Shown here: piece by piece, positions 16,943 through 26,527 of the stretch
Layout of the letters: each line of letters starts with the position of its first letter
How positions within the stretch are numbered: the first letter of the stretch is position 1
Source: Winogradskyella sp. PC-19
GTDB taxonomy: Bacteria; Bacteroidota; Bacteroidia; Flavobacteriales; Flavobacteriaceae
Length of the DNA stretch: 64,000 nt
Assembly: GCF_002163855.1 (NCBI RefSeq)
Contig: NZ_CP019332.1
Location: 1,777,145-1,841,144 of the forward strand
Reading direction: 5' to 3'
Position numbers and translations under genes: made by a program
The notes under the pieces: model-generated
Told to the model about the DNA's origin: nothing
Databases searched by the model: none
What the model saw: the letters and a program-made list of their open reading frames with translations, nothing else

Positions 16943-18097
16943 ATGAAATTCCTGAAAAAACTACTAAAAGTTCTAGTCATATTCTTCGGATTATTAATCG
17001 CAATCCTTTACATAACAGATACTGATTATTTATTAAAAGCGGTAAGAACCATTTACATGCGTGGTCATACAACTGCATATCTTGAAGATTATAAACACTT
17101 TGACAATCAACAAATAGAAGCAAGTGACAATCCACAAACTTGGCCTTATCATCTTGACTACAACTCTAAAAAAGAAACTGAACGTTTAACAAAGGCTAAT
17201 AAAGATTGGGGAAGCATTGCATACGTAATTATAAAAAATGACAGTATTTGGTTTGAGAATTATTACGATGGTTTTAATCAAGATTCTAAATCCAACTCTT
17301 TTTCGATGGCAAAAAGTTATGTATCTGGTTTAATGGGTAAAGCCATTATGCAAGGTCATATTAAAAGTTTAGATCAACCTGTTTGCGATTTTCTGCCAGC
17401 ATTTTGTGATGGTAAAGCAGCTAAAATGACTGTGGGAGATTTGAGTAGCATGTCTTCTGGTACCAATTGGGACGAAGCCTATTATTCACCATTATCCATA
17501 ACGACTCGTGCTTATTTTGATGACGATTTAGCAAAAGTTATGAATGGTCTTAAAGTAGTTGACGAACCTGGACAAGCTTTTAAATATGCCAGTGGCGATA
17601 CCCAGATGTTAGCCATGGTCATCGAAAAAGCAACAGGAAAAAAACTCTATGATTATTTTGAAGAAAGCTTTTGGAAACCCTTAGGAAGTGAAAATGAAAC
17701 GCTTTGGCAAGTCGATAGCAGAAAAAAAGACTTAGTAAAAGCGTATTGCTGTATTGCGAGTAACGCCAAAGATTTTGCACGTTTCGGAAAACTTTATAAA
17801 GACCATGGCAAATGGAATGGTAAACAAATTTTAGATTCTGCTTTTGTAGCTAAATCTGTAGTGCCAAGATTTCCTCAAAGTCCAGAATATGGTTACGGTT
17901 GGTGGCTTAAAAAACACATGGGCAAAGACTTTTTTATGATGCGCGGCCATTTGGGACAATATGTATTTGTACAGCCAGAAGACAATGTGATTATTGTAAG
18001 ATTAGGTCATCAAAAATCACCTGATATTGGCACCAAAACCTACACAGACGACATTAGTCTATATATTGAAGAGGCTTATAAAATGTTAGAAAAATAA
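16943..18097 (+). CDS. Serine hydrolase of the beta-lactamase class C / DD-peptidase-like family
   Basis: A 384-residue protein with an N-terminal membrane anchor (about residues 7-25) and a periplasmic serine hydrolase domain. The SxxK motif is SMAK (Ser121, Lys124). The second motif is Tyr215 in KYASGDT (YxS instead of YxN). The third position is RGHLGQY, where HxG replaces KTG, as in class C-like esterases and aminohydrolases. The substrate may be a peptide, amide or ester. It sits directly before a penicillin acylase family gene (3-base gap), and both are anchored at the envelope, which hints at a shared amide-degrading role. Confidence 0.85.
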   Translation: MKFLKKLLKVLVIFFGLLIAILYITDTDYLLKAVRTIYMRGHTTAYLEDYKHFDNQQIEASDNPQTWPYHLDYNSKKETERLTKANKDWGSIAYVIIKNDSIWFENYYDGFNQDSKSNSFSMAKSYVSGLMGKAIMQGHIKSLDQPVCDFLPAFCDGKAAKMTVGDLSSMSSGTNWDEAYYSPLSITTRAYFDDDLAKVMNGLKVVDEPGQAFKYASGDTQMLAMVIEKATGKKLYDYFEESFWKPLGSENETLWQVDSRKKDLVKAYCCIASNAKDFARFGKLYKDHGKWNGKQILDSAFVAKSVVPRFPQSPEYGYGWWLKKHMGKDFFMMRGHLGQYVFVQPEDNVIIVRLGHQKSPDIGTKTYTDDISLYIEEAYKMLEK

Positions 18098-18100
18098 ACT

Positions 18101-20521
18101 ATGAAATACGTAAAACTAATCCTTTCTTTCACTCTTGCAGCAGGTGTTTTTTATGCTCTAAACACCAAATTTGGAAGTATCCCTGCGCTTGGTAAATTCT
18201 TGGCACCAAACCAAGGCATTTGGCAAAATGAAAGCGAAGAAATCATCACAGGAGAAATCTTAATTCCATCTTTAGAGAACGAAGTGACTGTGCATTACGA
18301 TGCCCAATTGATTCCGCATATATTCGCCAAAAACGATACCGATTTATACAAAGCACAAGGCTATATCACAGCAAAACATCGTTTGTGGCAAATGGAGTTT
18401 CAAACTTATGCGGCGGCTGGTCGCTTATCTGAAATTCTTGGCGAGAGCGCTTTAGAATACGACCGCGAACAACGTCGTAACGGTATGCTTTTCGGTGCAG
18501 AAAATAGCTTGAATATCATCAAAAAAGACCCAGAAGCTTTAGCTTTATTAGAAGCCTATAGTTCTGGTGTTAATGCATATATCAATAGCTTATCAGCTGA
18601 AAATTACCCTGTAGAATACAAATTACTAAGCTATGCACCAGAAGCTTGGAGTACCGAAAAAACAATGCATCTATTAATGTATATGACAGATATGCTATGC
18701 GGCCGTGAATATGATTTAGAGTTTACCAATACACTCAAGAAATTTGGTAAAGAACGTTTTGACATGCTATTTCCTGATTTCTATGATATTATTGACCCAG
18801 TCGTTCCTAAAGAAACAGATTGGAGTTTTATTGATACCGAAATTACGCAAATTCCAGATAGCGAATTACCAAAAGATTCGGTTTCTATTTCAAAACTAAT
18901 GGAAAAACCACACCCAAATAATGGTAGTAATAACTGGGCAATTTCGCCAAAAAAATCATCATCTGGGAATGCTATTTTAGCCAGTGATCCACATTTAGGA
19001 TTAAACTTGCCATCTATTTGGTTTGTGATGCAATTATCTACGCCAGAACATAATGTTTATGGCGCAACATTGCCTGGAACTATCGGTGTGATTATTGGTT
19101 TTAACGAGGATATTTCTTGGGGTGTAACAAACGCTACTAGAGACGTTAAAGATTGGTACAAAATAGAGTTTGAAGACCAAAATCGTCAAGCCTATAAGTA
19201 CAATAACCAATGGAAAAAAACTGAATTACGTCTCGAAGAAATTAAAATTAAAGGTGCCAAGACCTATATAGACTCTGTTGTTTACACACATCATGGTCCT
19301 GTAAGTTACGACCGCACATTTCGCAGCGATGATGAACTTAAAGGTTATGCTATGAAATGGGCAGGACATACCGGTCATAACTTCACAGACTTGTTTTATA
19401 AGCTCAATCGAGGTAAAAATTATGATGACTACCGTGATGCTATTAAAAATCATGTAGCACCGGCACAGAATTTTATTTTTGCTTCAAAAACAGGTGATAT
19501 AGGCATGTGGGTACAAGGACAATTTGCTAATAAATGGAAAGGTCAAGGCAAGTTTCTACTTGATGGTAGTAAACCAGAACATGATTGGCAAAGTTATATT
19601 CCTTCAAAATACAATGCACACAGTAAAAACCCTGAGCGTGGTTTTTTGAGTTCTGCCAATCAACACCCAACTGACTCTATGTACCCATTTTATGTGTATA
19701 ATGATGGCTATGACACCTATCGTTCCCGAATAATTAATGATTTTTTAAGGTCAAAAGAAGAATTTGACATTCAAGATTTTAAGGACTTACAGAATAGTAA
19801 TTTTAACTTGAAAGCAAGTGAAATTGTACCATACCTCATTGAAAATTTAGATGTTTCAGAATTAAATGATGCTGAAAAAGAAGCCTATGATTTAATGAAA
19901 GCTTGGGACTTTGATAACCATATAGAGAGTAAAGCACCTGGTTTCTTTTCTAGTTGGAACAATGCGCTTTACAATTTAGTTTGGGATGAATTCGACGTAG
20001 AAGACGAAACCTTAAAATGGCCTTTTACTTATCAGTATATGTATATGCTGAAAAATCATCCAAATGATGATTTTATGGATATCCAGAATACACCAGAGAA
20101 AGAAACAGCTAAAGATTTAATCAAGCAATCTTTTATTACAACGGTTGAAAAATTAAACAAATGGGCAGAAAAAAATGGAGATTATGACTGGGCAAATTAT
20201 AAGCGTACTTATGTAGGGCATTTACTCCAAGCATTACCGGCATTTTCAGTACAAAATATCCCAATTGGCGGCGACGGAAATACGGTAAATGCGACTACTA
20301 GAAATCATGGCCCTTCATGGCGTATGGTTGTAGAAATGGGAGATACACCAAAAGGATATGGTATATATCCTGGTGGGCAATCCGGAAATCCAGGTAGTAA
20401 ATATTACGATAATTTTATTGATGATTGGGCAAAAGGGAACTATTTTAAAATCAACTTTATGCAATCTAAAACGGATAGTACTTCAACCACATCTTTACAA
20501 ACTTTAAAGCCTTCAAACTAA
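18101..20521 (+). CDS. Penicillin acylase family Ntn-hydrolase
   Basis: An 806-residue precursor of the penicillin amidase / acyl-homoserine-lactone acylase family. An N-terminal export or anchor segment (residues 1-20) is followed by the alpha chain (DLYKAQGYITAKHRLWQMEF, typical of the family), a spacer, and the beta-chain start at Ser276 in NNGSNNWAIS. That serine is both the autocleavage site and the nucleophile. The C-terminal part has NATTRNHGPSWRMVVEMGD and GGQSGNPGSKYYDNFIDDW, again family hallmarks. It acts in the periplasm on N-acyl amides; the natural substrate is unknown. It is flanked by the serine hydrolase and a small membrane protein. Confidence 0.93.
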   Translation: MKYVKLILSFTLAAGVFYALNTKFGSIPALGKFLAPNQGIWQNESEEIITGEILIPSLENEVTVHYDAQLIPHIFAKNDTDLYKAQGYITAKHRLWQMEFQTYAAAGRLSEILGESALEYDREQRRNGMLFGAENSLNIIKKDPEALALLEAYSSGVNAYINSLSAENYPVEYKLLSYAPEAWSTEKTMHLLMYMTDMLCGREYDLEFTNTLKKFGKERFDMLFPDFYDIIDPVVPKETDWSFIDTEITQIPDSELPKDSVSISKLMEKPHPNNGSNNWAISPKKSSSGNAILASDPHLGLNLPSIWFVMQLSTPEHNVYGATLPGTIGVIIGFNEDISWGVTNATRDVKDWYKIEFEDQNRQAYKYNNQWKKTELRLEEIKIKGAKTYIDSVVYTHHGPVSYDRTFRSDDELKGYAMKWAGHTGHNFTDLFYKLNRGKNYDDYRDAIKNHVAPAQNFIFASKTGDIGMWVQGQFANKWKGQGKFLLDGSKPEHDWQSYIPSKYNAHSKNPERGFLSSANQHPTDSMYPFYVYNDGYDTYRSRIINDFLRSKEEFDIQDFKDLQNSNFNLKASEIVPYLIENLDVSELNDAEKEAYDLMKAWDFDNHIESKAPGFFSSWNNALYNLVWDEFDVEDETLKWPFTYQYMYMLKNHPNDDFMDIQNTPEKETAKDLIKQSFITTVEKLNKWAEKNGDYDWANYKRTYVGHLLQALPAFSVQNIPIGGDGNTVNATTRNHGPSWRMVVEMGDTPKGYGIYPGGQSGNPGSKYYDNFIDDWAKGNYFKINFMQSKTDSTSTTSLQTLKPSN

Positions 20522-20522
20522 T

Positions 20523-20876
20523 ATGAAAAAGAATAGCATTAATTTTATAATAACTATTGTTTTAGCAGTGATTTTATCACAATTTATACCTTGGTGGTCA
20601 GTTATGATTTCTGGGTTTGTTTCGGCAGTATTAATTCCTCTTAAAAGAGCTTCGGTTTTCTTTATTCCTTTTGTTGCCATACTCATATTTTGGGCAATTT
20701 ATGCATTTTCATTAAGTAGTGCTAACGACTATATTTTAGCAAAAAAGATTGCTGTTTTATTGCCTTTGGGAGGAAATGAATATTTACTTATTTTAGTCAC
20801 TGGATTAGTTGGTGGTATTTCCGCTGGTGTTTCAGCCATGTTTGGAAAGCAACTAAATTTACTTTTTAAGTCTTAA
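20523..20876 (+). CDS. Small four-helix membrane protein, hypothetical
   Basis: A 117-residue, very hydrophobic protein with about four membrane helices: residues 6-24, 30-48, 50-68 and 88-110. It contains QFIPWWSVMISGF near the first loop and a glycine-rich last helix (GLVGGISAGVSAMFG). No family recognised. It starts one base after the penicillin acylase stop, so it is part of that transcription unit. Confidence 0.75.
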   Translation: MKKNSINFIITIVLAVILSQFIPWWSVMISGFVSAVLIPLKRASVFFIPFVAILIFWAIYAFSLSSANDYILAKKIAVLLPLGGNEYLLILVTGLVGGISAGVSAMFGKQLNLLFKS

Positions 20877-20889
20877 AAATAATCCTACT

Positions 20890-21603
20890 ATGATTTCTAA
20901 ACTCAATCTTGAAAACATACTATTTCTTGATATAGAAACCGTACCAGAAGTTGAAAATTTCAAAGATTTAGACACTACTAAACAAGAGCTTTGGGAATCT
21001 AAATCAAAGTACCAACGGAGAGATGATTATACTGCTGAAGAGTTTTATGACCGTGCTGGTATTTGGGCAGAATTTGGGAAAATTATCTGTATTTCTGTCG
21101 GTTACTTTAAAATGGAAGGTGATATAAGAGCTTTTAGAGTCACTTCTTTTTACGGTGATGAAATTACAATTTTAAAAGACTTCAAAAATCTATTAATCTC
21201 GCATTTTAGTCAACAAAAACATTTGCTTTGTGCACATAACGGGAAAGAATTTGACTTCCCTTATATCGCTAGGCGAATGATTATTCACAATATAGAATTA
21301 CCTTATAAGCTTAATTTATTTGGGAAAAAGCCTTGGGAAGTTCCTCATTTAGACACTCTCGAATTATGGAAGTTTGGCGACTATAAAACCTACACATCAT
21401 TAAAATTATTGACTAATGTTTTAGGTATTCCTTCTCCCAAAGATGATATAGATGGTAGTGAAGTTTACCATGTGTATTATGATGAAAACGACATTGACCG
21501 CATCATTATCTATTGCGAAAAAGATACAATTGCTGTCGCACAGATTTTCTTGCGATTACGCGGTGATGAGTTACTCCATGACAATGAGATAAAACACATT
21601 TAA
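20890..21603 (+). CDS. Predicted 3'-5' exonuclease, PolB-like DEDDy family
   Basis: A 237-residue ribonuclease H-like nuclease. Exo I is FLDIETVPE (Asp14, Glu16), Exo II is in AHNGKEFDFPYIARRM, and Exo III is in the region DRIIIYCEKDTIAVAQ. This matches the family often annotated as predicted 3'-5' exonuclease related to the exonuclease domain of PolB. It probably trims DNA in repair. No polymerase domain is attached. It is last in the codirectional run and ends in a terminator shared with the convergent protease gene. Confidence 0.85.
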   Translation: MISKLNLENILFLDIETVPEVENFKDLDTTKQELWESKSKYQRRDDYTAEEFYDRAGIWAEFGKIICISVGYFKMEGDIRAFRVTSFYGDEITILKDFKNLLISHFSQQKHLLCAHNGKEFDFPYIARRMIIHNIELPYKLNLFGKKPWEVPHLDTLELWKFGDYKTYTSLKLLTNVLGIPSPKDDIDGSEVYHVYYDENDIDRIIIYCEKDTIAVAQIFLRLRGDELLHDNEIKHI

Positions 21604-21623
21604 AAAATCCTCATTTATAATAA

Positions 21624-21653
21624 AAAAAGCTCAGAAATTAATCTGAGCTTTTT
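21624..21653. terminator. Bidirectional intrinsic terminator
   Basis: AAAAAGCTCAGA (21624-21635) and TCTGAGCTTTTT (21642-21653) form a perfect hairpin with a 6-base loop, with U-runs in both directions. It separates the convergent exonuclease and metalloprotease genes. Confidence 0.88.
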
Positions 21654-21680
21654 CGTTGCATTAAAAAATTCTGGTTGGGA

Positions 21681-24600
21681 TTATTTTTTAATGAATTTTT
21701 GAGATACAGATTCTTTACCAGTATTTACTTCTAGGAAATACATACCGCTATTTAAAGTTCCAACTTCAATTTGATTAATGTATGAACCACGCAATACTGT
21801 TTGTCCTAACATATTTACAATTCTATAAGATGCATTTTCTATACCTGTAGTCTCAACATATAGGACATCTTTAACTGGGTTAGGGTACATTTTCATATTA
21901 AATGCATTTTCATCCTCGTTACCAAGTATATCTACTCTTTCGCCAAAAACAACTTCTCCTCTAGAACTTGGACAAGATGTTTCATAGATTTTTACATTGG
22001 CAAATGTAGAATTGTTACCAGAACCAGCATCGTTATCATTTATAAATACTAACCTATCCATAACTCCCGTATAAGAATCACCTACAGGAATAACGTATGT
22101 TGTTGTTCCGCTAGTATAATTGTCAAAATTAGTAATTCCATAATTCTGTGTTCCATAGAGTTTAAAGTAGAATGAAGATGTTAGTGAATTATCATTTTCA
22201 AATCCAATGCCATGAATTTCACCTTCTGAAGTACTACTAAACTCTAACTCAATTACAGTATTTGTAGTAACTGTATATGGGAAATCAATATACTTCCAAG
22301 TATTATTACTTAACGTCAATGATGCGCCTCCATTTCCAATAGAATTTGTACCGCTAGCATCTTGAGTTGAAAATGAATTAAGAGTATAATCATTGAAATT
22401 CAATGTATCGCAACCAGCTGGTGGATTGGTGCCACCTTCCGTTAAGCTAATATCATCTATCGCTACATCAGATTGCCATGTGCCTCCAGTAATTCTATTG
22501 AATCGTAATTGAATACCACCGCCTATATAAGCTGCTAAATCAATGTTAACCGTCAACCATTGATTACCCTGATTACCTGTCTGATTCCATAAACTTGTCC
22601 ATGTTGCGCCTTCATCATTACTAACTTCTAAGTCTACTGAACCGCCGTTTGTAGAACCAAACATGTGGTACTTAAATGTAAAGTTGGCTTCTGTTACCGA
22701 TGATAAATCAAAACATGGTGACGTAATAATTGCGCGCTTGTTAGGGAAACCTGTACCATTACCAGATGCTTCTACATAAATATAGTTACTTCCTTGAATT
22801 GCACTTGATGGCCCTGTATTATTCGATGGCGTACCATTAGCGTCTACTGTCCAGTTTATATCATCTGCACTAGATTGTGTCCATGCACCAATGCCACTTT
22901 CAAAACCTTCTGAATATGGGAAGGTCGAAACTCCGCCTGAACAACCATTTGCAACTTCATTTACATTTATAGTTCTTATTACTGGTGTTGCTGCATTTCC
23001 TGCCGCATCATTGACATTATAAGTCAGTGTATAATTCCCAGCTACGTTTGTATTTACTGAACCTGAAACTACGATACTTGATGTTAAGTTTCCATCTATA
23101 TTATCTGTCGCTGTTGCGCCTGCATCATTGTATGCATCACCTACAGTTAAATTAACTGTTGCTGAACCTAATAATGTGATTACTGGGGCTACTGTATCTG
23201 CACTTACAACTACCGTTCTTGTTTCTGATGCTGAGTTTCCTGCGGCATCACTTACACTATAAGTAACAGTATATGTTCCTGCTGTATTTGTGTTTACAGT
23301 TCCTGTTGTAACTATACTTGATGTTAAATTACCATCTATATTATCCGTCGCTGTTGCGCCTTGCTCAGTATAAGAATCTCCAACATTTAAATTTATTGTT
23401 GCAGCACCTACTAATGAAATTACTGGTGCAGTTGTATCTGGATTTACCGTTACTGTTCGGGTAGCGCTGTCACTATTTCCAGCAGCATCACTTACACTAT
23501 ATGTTATCGTATATGTTCCTGCTACATTTGTATTTACCGAACCTGAAGTTACAATACTCGATGTTAAATCACCATCGACATTATCTGTCGCTGTCGCTCC
23601 TAGTTCGTTATAGGCCTGTTGCAATTCTAAAGTTACTGATGGTGACCCATTTAAGGTAATTACTGGAGATGTAGTGTCTGGACCAGAACCTTCAATAACT
23701 ACTGTATAATCTTCAACTTCACCATAAGTGAAAGAAGCACATGAGTCTACATTAGCATTATAACTCATTGTTACACGCATGCGTGTTGAAACCTCTGACG
23801 CCGATGATGGTACTGTAAAACTTCCGCTTACAGGTGTCGTCTGAGAAGGTACTGCAGTAAATACTTGTTCGCCTGCATCTGTAAAATCACCATCTTTATT
23901 GTAATCAATCCATACAGCATAGCCTTCATTATATAAAGTGCCAGTCCATGTTGGCGTTACGGAAATTGTATACTGCGTATCCTTTGTTAAGGTAGTAGAT
24001 ATACTCGTAAAGTCGGAATAAAATTGTGCTCCTGATGCATTATCTATAGTATTTAATTGAACACGGCTGATAAACTCATCATTAACATTGGAACTTGTAG
24101 AGTTACAATAATTAAGTTGAACATCGGTAGTTGTAAAATTAATTAAACTTGAAAAAGATGAAGTACTAGTATCAGGACATTCACTTCTTACCTGAGCCTC
24201 ATACTGAGTTAATGCTGCTAAGCCAGAAACTGAAGTAGAAATTCCATTAACATTTACAGTATTCCATGTTGAAGTTCCCACTTGTCTATATCTTAAGTCA
24301 TAAGATGCTCCTGATACAGCATCCCAAGATAATGTAGCAGATGTTTCTGCTATATTTGAAGCTGTTAACCCTGTCGGAACAATAGCATTACAAATAACTT
24401 GACCTGCTATAGAAAAGTTTGCATTCGATATGTCAAAGAAAACATTATTAGAAGCCTTAACCATTATTCTGTTTTGACTACCTTGGTTATTAGGCACTAG
24501 TATGTCTTGAGAACCATCATTTGTTACATTAGTTGCTAATGAAATAGGATACGTATCTCCGCCATCTGTAGATAAAAGAATATCAACGTTAGCAGCATTT

Positions 24601-26315
24601 ATTCCATTTCCAGTAGTTCCAGCTACATCCCATGTGACAGTTTGTGTTGTTCCTGCATTCCATGTGACATTAGTATTTGGAGAATTAACAATAAATGGTC
24701 CAGCTGTTCCATTAACCGTAATACGAGTGTCATCACTATTATTAGTGGCTCCTCCAGCTCTATTATCTCTTACAGTTAATCTAAAATTTAAAGCACGTGC
24801 CACGTTAGGGATTGCTTCCCATTGCCAAGAAGTTGCTCCTGTTTTAATAGTTTGAAGTCTTGGGAAATATCTCTTATTATCAGTTGTTGGTTCAAATGAT
24901 CTAAATGCCACACCAGAAGTCGCGGTTGTACTTGGAAAAGTTGTTGCTGCGTTATTCTCATCTGCCTGTTCCCAGCAATATGTCAACACATCTCCAGAGT
25001 TAGAGTCTGATGCAGTTCCTTCTAGAACAAACGGTGTTCCTTTTGGAATAGTGTAGTTTAATCCAGCATTTACAGTAGGTACAGCGTTGCCAGTATTTGT
25101 GTTTGTTTGACAACTTGTAGTCTTAATATAATTTGTTACTTGCTGAATCGTAAACCAATGAAAATATGGATCACTATTACTCTGAACATCTGTAGCTCCT
25201 GTAATACCAGCATATCCCATTATTGTAGTTCCACTTCCAGCTTCAAAATGAGCATTAGTACCTTCATTTCTAAATGAAAAAGTGTGATTACCACCAAACT
25301 GATGTCCTAACTCATGTGCGACATAATCTACATCAAATGGATCCCCTTCTGGAGTTGAACGAGATGTAAACGCACTTCCTTTTTGACCATTGACACATAC
25401 ACATCCAATACAACCTGCATTTCCATTATCTGAAGCTCTTGCAAATAAATGGCCAACATCATAATTAGCTTCTCCTATTACACTGGTAAGGGTGTTCTGT
25501 ACTTGACTATTAAAACCTCCATTTGAATAAGGGTCTGAATTAGCATTAGTATAAATAACGTCATCAGTATTTGCAATCAATACCATCGTTGCGTTAAAGT
25601 CATTTTCAAAAAGTCCATTAACACGAGTCATTGTTGTATTAATAGCTGCTAAGGCTTGAGCTTTAGTTCCTCCATGATACTGTGTATATTCTCCTGTAGT
25701 AGAAACGGCTAATCTAAAAGTTCTTAAAATTCCGTCATCGGCATTTCTTAACCCATTCCCAATTTCCAAAGATTTGTTCATCTGATCAGTAACCTCACAC
25801 TCAAACGCATCGTTAGAATTAATTCTATTTACTCTATTGTATACAACAAAACTATTTGAATCATTTTTACTTGGTTCTATAAATGTATTACCGTCTTCTG
25901 AAGATAATATCATAGCACTAAGCCCATAAGGAGAAAAACTAAATCTTATTTGAGAAGAAGAGTCCTCTATGCTTTGCCCAAAATAAGACCTTATCTCAGG
26001 ATACCTTTCCTGTAAATCTGGATGCATTGTAGATGCCTCAGTAATTCTAAATTTTTTGATTTCTCCTTTGTGGTTAGGGAATCCTACAATAACATTAGAT
26101 GTAGAATTAAAATCAGTCCTTGAAGGAGCATTAGTCAGTGATGTTTTTAAAGTCTGTTTATCTAAGCCATAGACTATGTAGTTATTTAAACTTTGATGAT
26201 TAGACTTAGTTAGAGTAATTTTTGAATTACTATTATTGGTCCATAAATTTTTGTTTTGAGCCCAAAGCATGGTTGAGCTAATAGTAAAAAAGAGTAGTAG
26301 TAATTTTAATTTCAT
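21681..26315 (-). CDS. Giant T9SS-secreted metzincin metalloprotease with GEVED, DUF5011 and jelly-roll domains
   Basis: A 1544-residue secreted protease. A signal peptide (residues 1-20, ending LWAQ) is followed by a propeptide and a reprolysin-like domain with the zinc motif HELGHQFGGNH (334-344) and a Met-turn in TIMGYAG (Met366). Further on are a fibronectin III-like domain (about 645-730), a GEVED domain (about 735-875, ending GEVEDYTVVIEG), three DUF5011 Ig-like units of about 80 residues (878-1125), a MAM-like jelly-roll domain (about 1128-1292), a second lectin-like region, and a T9SS type A sorting domain in the last 80 residues (MKMYPNPVKDVLYVE, GMYFLEV). It probably degrades extracellular protein. 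The segment 22438-23906 is nearly identical to the neighbouring gene. Confidence 0.93.
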   Translation of the reverse strand: MKLKLLLLFFTISSTMLWAQNKNLWTNNSNSKITLTKSNHQSLNNYIVYGLDKQTLKTSLTNAPSRTDFNSTSNVIVGFPNHKGEIKKFRITEASTMHPDLQERYPEIRSYFGQSIEDSSSQIRFSFSPYGLSAMILSSEDGNTFIEPSKNDSNSFVVYNRVNRINSNDAFECEVTDQMNKSLEIGNGLRNADDGILRTFRLAVSTTGEYTQYHGGTKAQALAAINTTMTRVNGLFENDFNATMVLIANTDDVIYTNANSDPYSNGGFNSQVQNTLTSVIGEANYDVGHLFARASDNGNAGCIGCVCVNGQKGSAFTSRSTPEGDPFDVDYVAHELGHQFGGNHTFSFRNEGTNAHFEAGSGTTIMGYAGITGATDVQSNSDPYFHWFTIQQVTNYIKTTSCQTNTNTGNAVPTVNAGLNYTIPKGTPFVLEGTASDSNSGDVLTYCWEQADENNAATTFPSTTATSGVAFRSFEPTTDNKRYFPRLQTIKTGATSWQWEAIPNVARALNFRLTVRDNRAGGATNNSDDTRITVNGTAGPFIVNSPNTNVTWNAGTTQTVTWDVAGTTGNGINAANVDILLSTDGGDTYPISLATNVTNDGSQDILVPNNQGSQNRIMVKASNNVFFDISNANFSIAGQVICNAIVPTGLTASNIAETSATLSWDAVSGASYDLRYRQVGTSTWNTVNVNGISTSVSGLAALTQYEAQVRSECPDTSTSSFSSLINFTTTDVQLNYCNSTSSNVNDEFISRVQLNTIDNASGAQFYSDFTSISTTLTKDTQYTISVTPTWTGTLYNEGYAVWIDYNKDGDFTDAGEQVFTAVPSQTTPVSGSFTVPSSASEVSTRMRVTMSYNANVDSCASFTYGEVEDYTVVIEGSGPDTTSPVITLNGSPSVTLELQQAYNELGATATDNVDGDLTSSIVTSGSVNTNVAGTYTITYSVSDAAGNSDSATRTVTVNPDTTAPVISLVGAATINLNVGDSYTEQGATATDNIDGNLTSSIVTTGTVNTNTAGTYTVTYSVSDAAGNSASETRTVVVSADTVAPVITLLGSATVNLTVGDAYNDAGATATDNIDGNLTSSIVVSGSVNTNVAGNYTLTYNVNDAAGNAATPVIRTINVNEVANGCSGGVSTFPYSEGFESGIGAWTQSSADDINWTVDANGTPSNNTGPSSAIQGSNYIYVEASGNGTGFPNKRAIITSPCFDLSSVTEANFTFKYHMFGSTNGGSVDLEVSNDEGATWTSLWNQTGNQGNQWLTVNIDLAAYIGGGIQLRFNRITGGTWQSDVAIDDISLTEGGTNPPAGCDTLNFNDYTLNSFSTQDASGTNSIGNGGASLTLSNNTWKYIDFPYTVTTNTVIELEFSSTSEGEIHGIGFENDNSLTSSFYFKLYGTQNYGITNFDNYTSGTTTYVIPVGDSYTGVMDRLVFINDNDAGSGNNSTFANVKIYETSCPSSRGEVVFGERVDILGNEDENAFNMKMYPNPVKDVLYVETTGIENASYRIVNMLGQTVLRGSYINQIEVGTLNSGMYFLEVNTGKESVSQKFIKK
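22438..23906. repeat. Copy A of a long near-identical repeat shared by two T9SS genes
   Basis: Positions 22438-23680 align without gaps to 27381-28623 (offset 4943). The only difference I noticed is C22634/T27577, an Asp/Asn change. Positions 23680-23906 align to 28863-29089 (offset 5183), again with one noticed change (A23721/T28904). The jump of exactly 240 bases is one extra DUF5011 unit in copy B. The repeat codes for the end of the GEVED domain, three DUF5011 units and the MAM-like domain. Confidence 0.9.
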
Positions 26316-26470
26316 AGTAAAAAAATTAATTAAAGGTTAGATGTTCTCTGAAGTTAGAAAAAACTTGCAAGCAAGGAGTTCTAATTCTAAACTTTAAGAG
26401 TTTTTAATTGACGATTTACGGTTTTTCCGTAATAATTGTATATAAAAACAGCTGAGTATATTATTAATTG

Positions 26471-26500
26471 AAAAAAACCAGGCAATCTCTTACCTGGATT
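26471..26500 (-). terminator. Intrinsic terminator of the giant propeller gene
   Basis: On the minus strand CCAGGTAA-GAGA-TTGCCTGG (plus 26478-26497) forms an 8-bp stem with one G:U pair and a GAGA loop, followed by a run of seven T (plus 26471-26477). It lies 31 bases after the stop of the gene at 26528-32401 and upstream of the protease gene, so the two giant genes are separate units. Confidence 0.75.
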
Positions 26501-26527
26501 TTTTATAATTAAAGGGGAATTAAAAAC

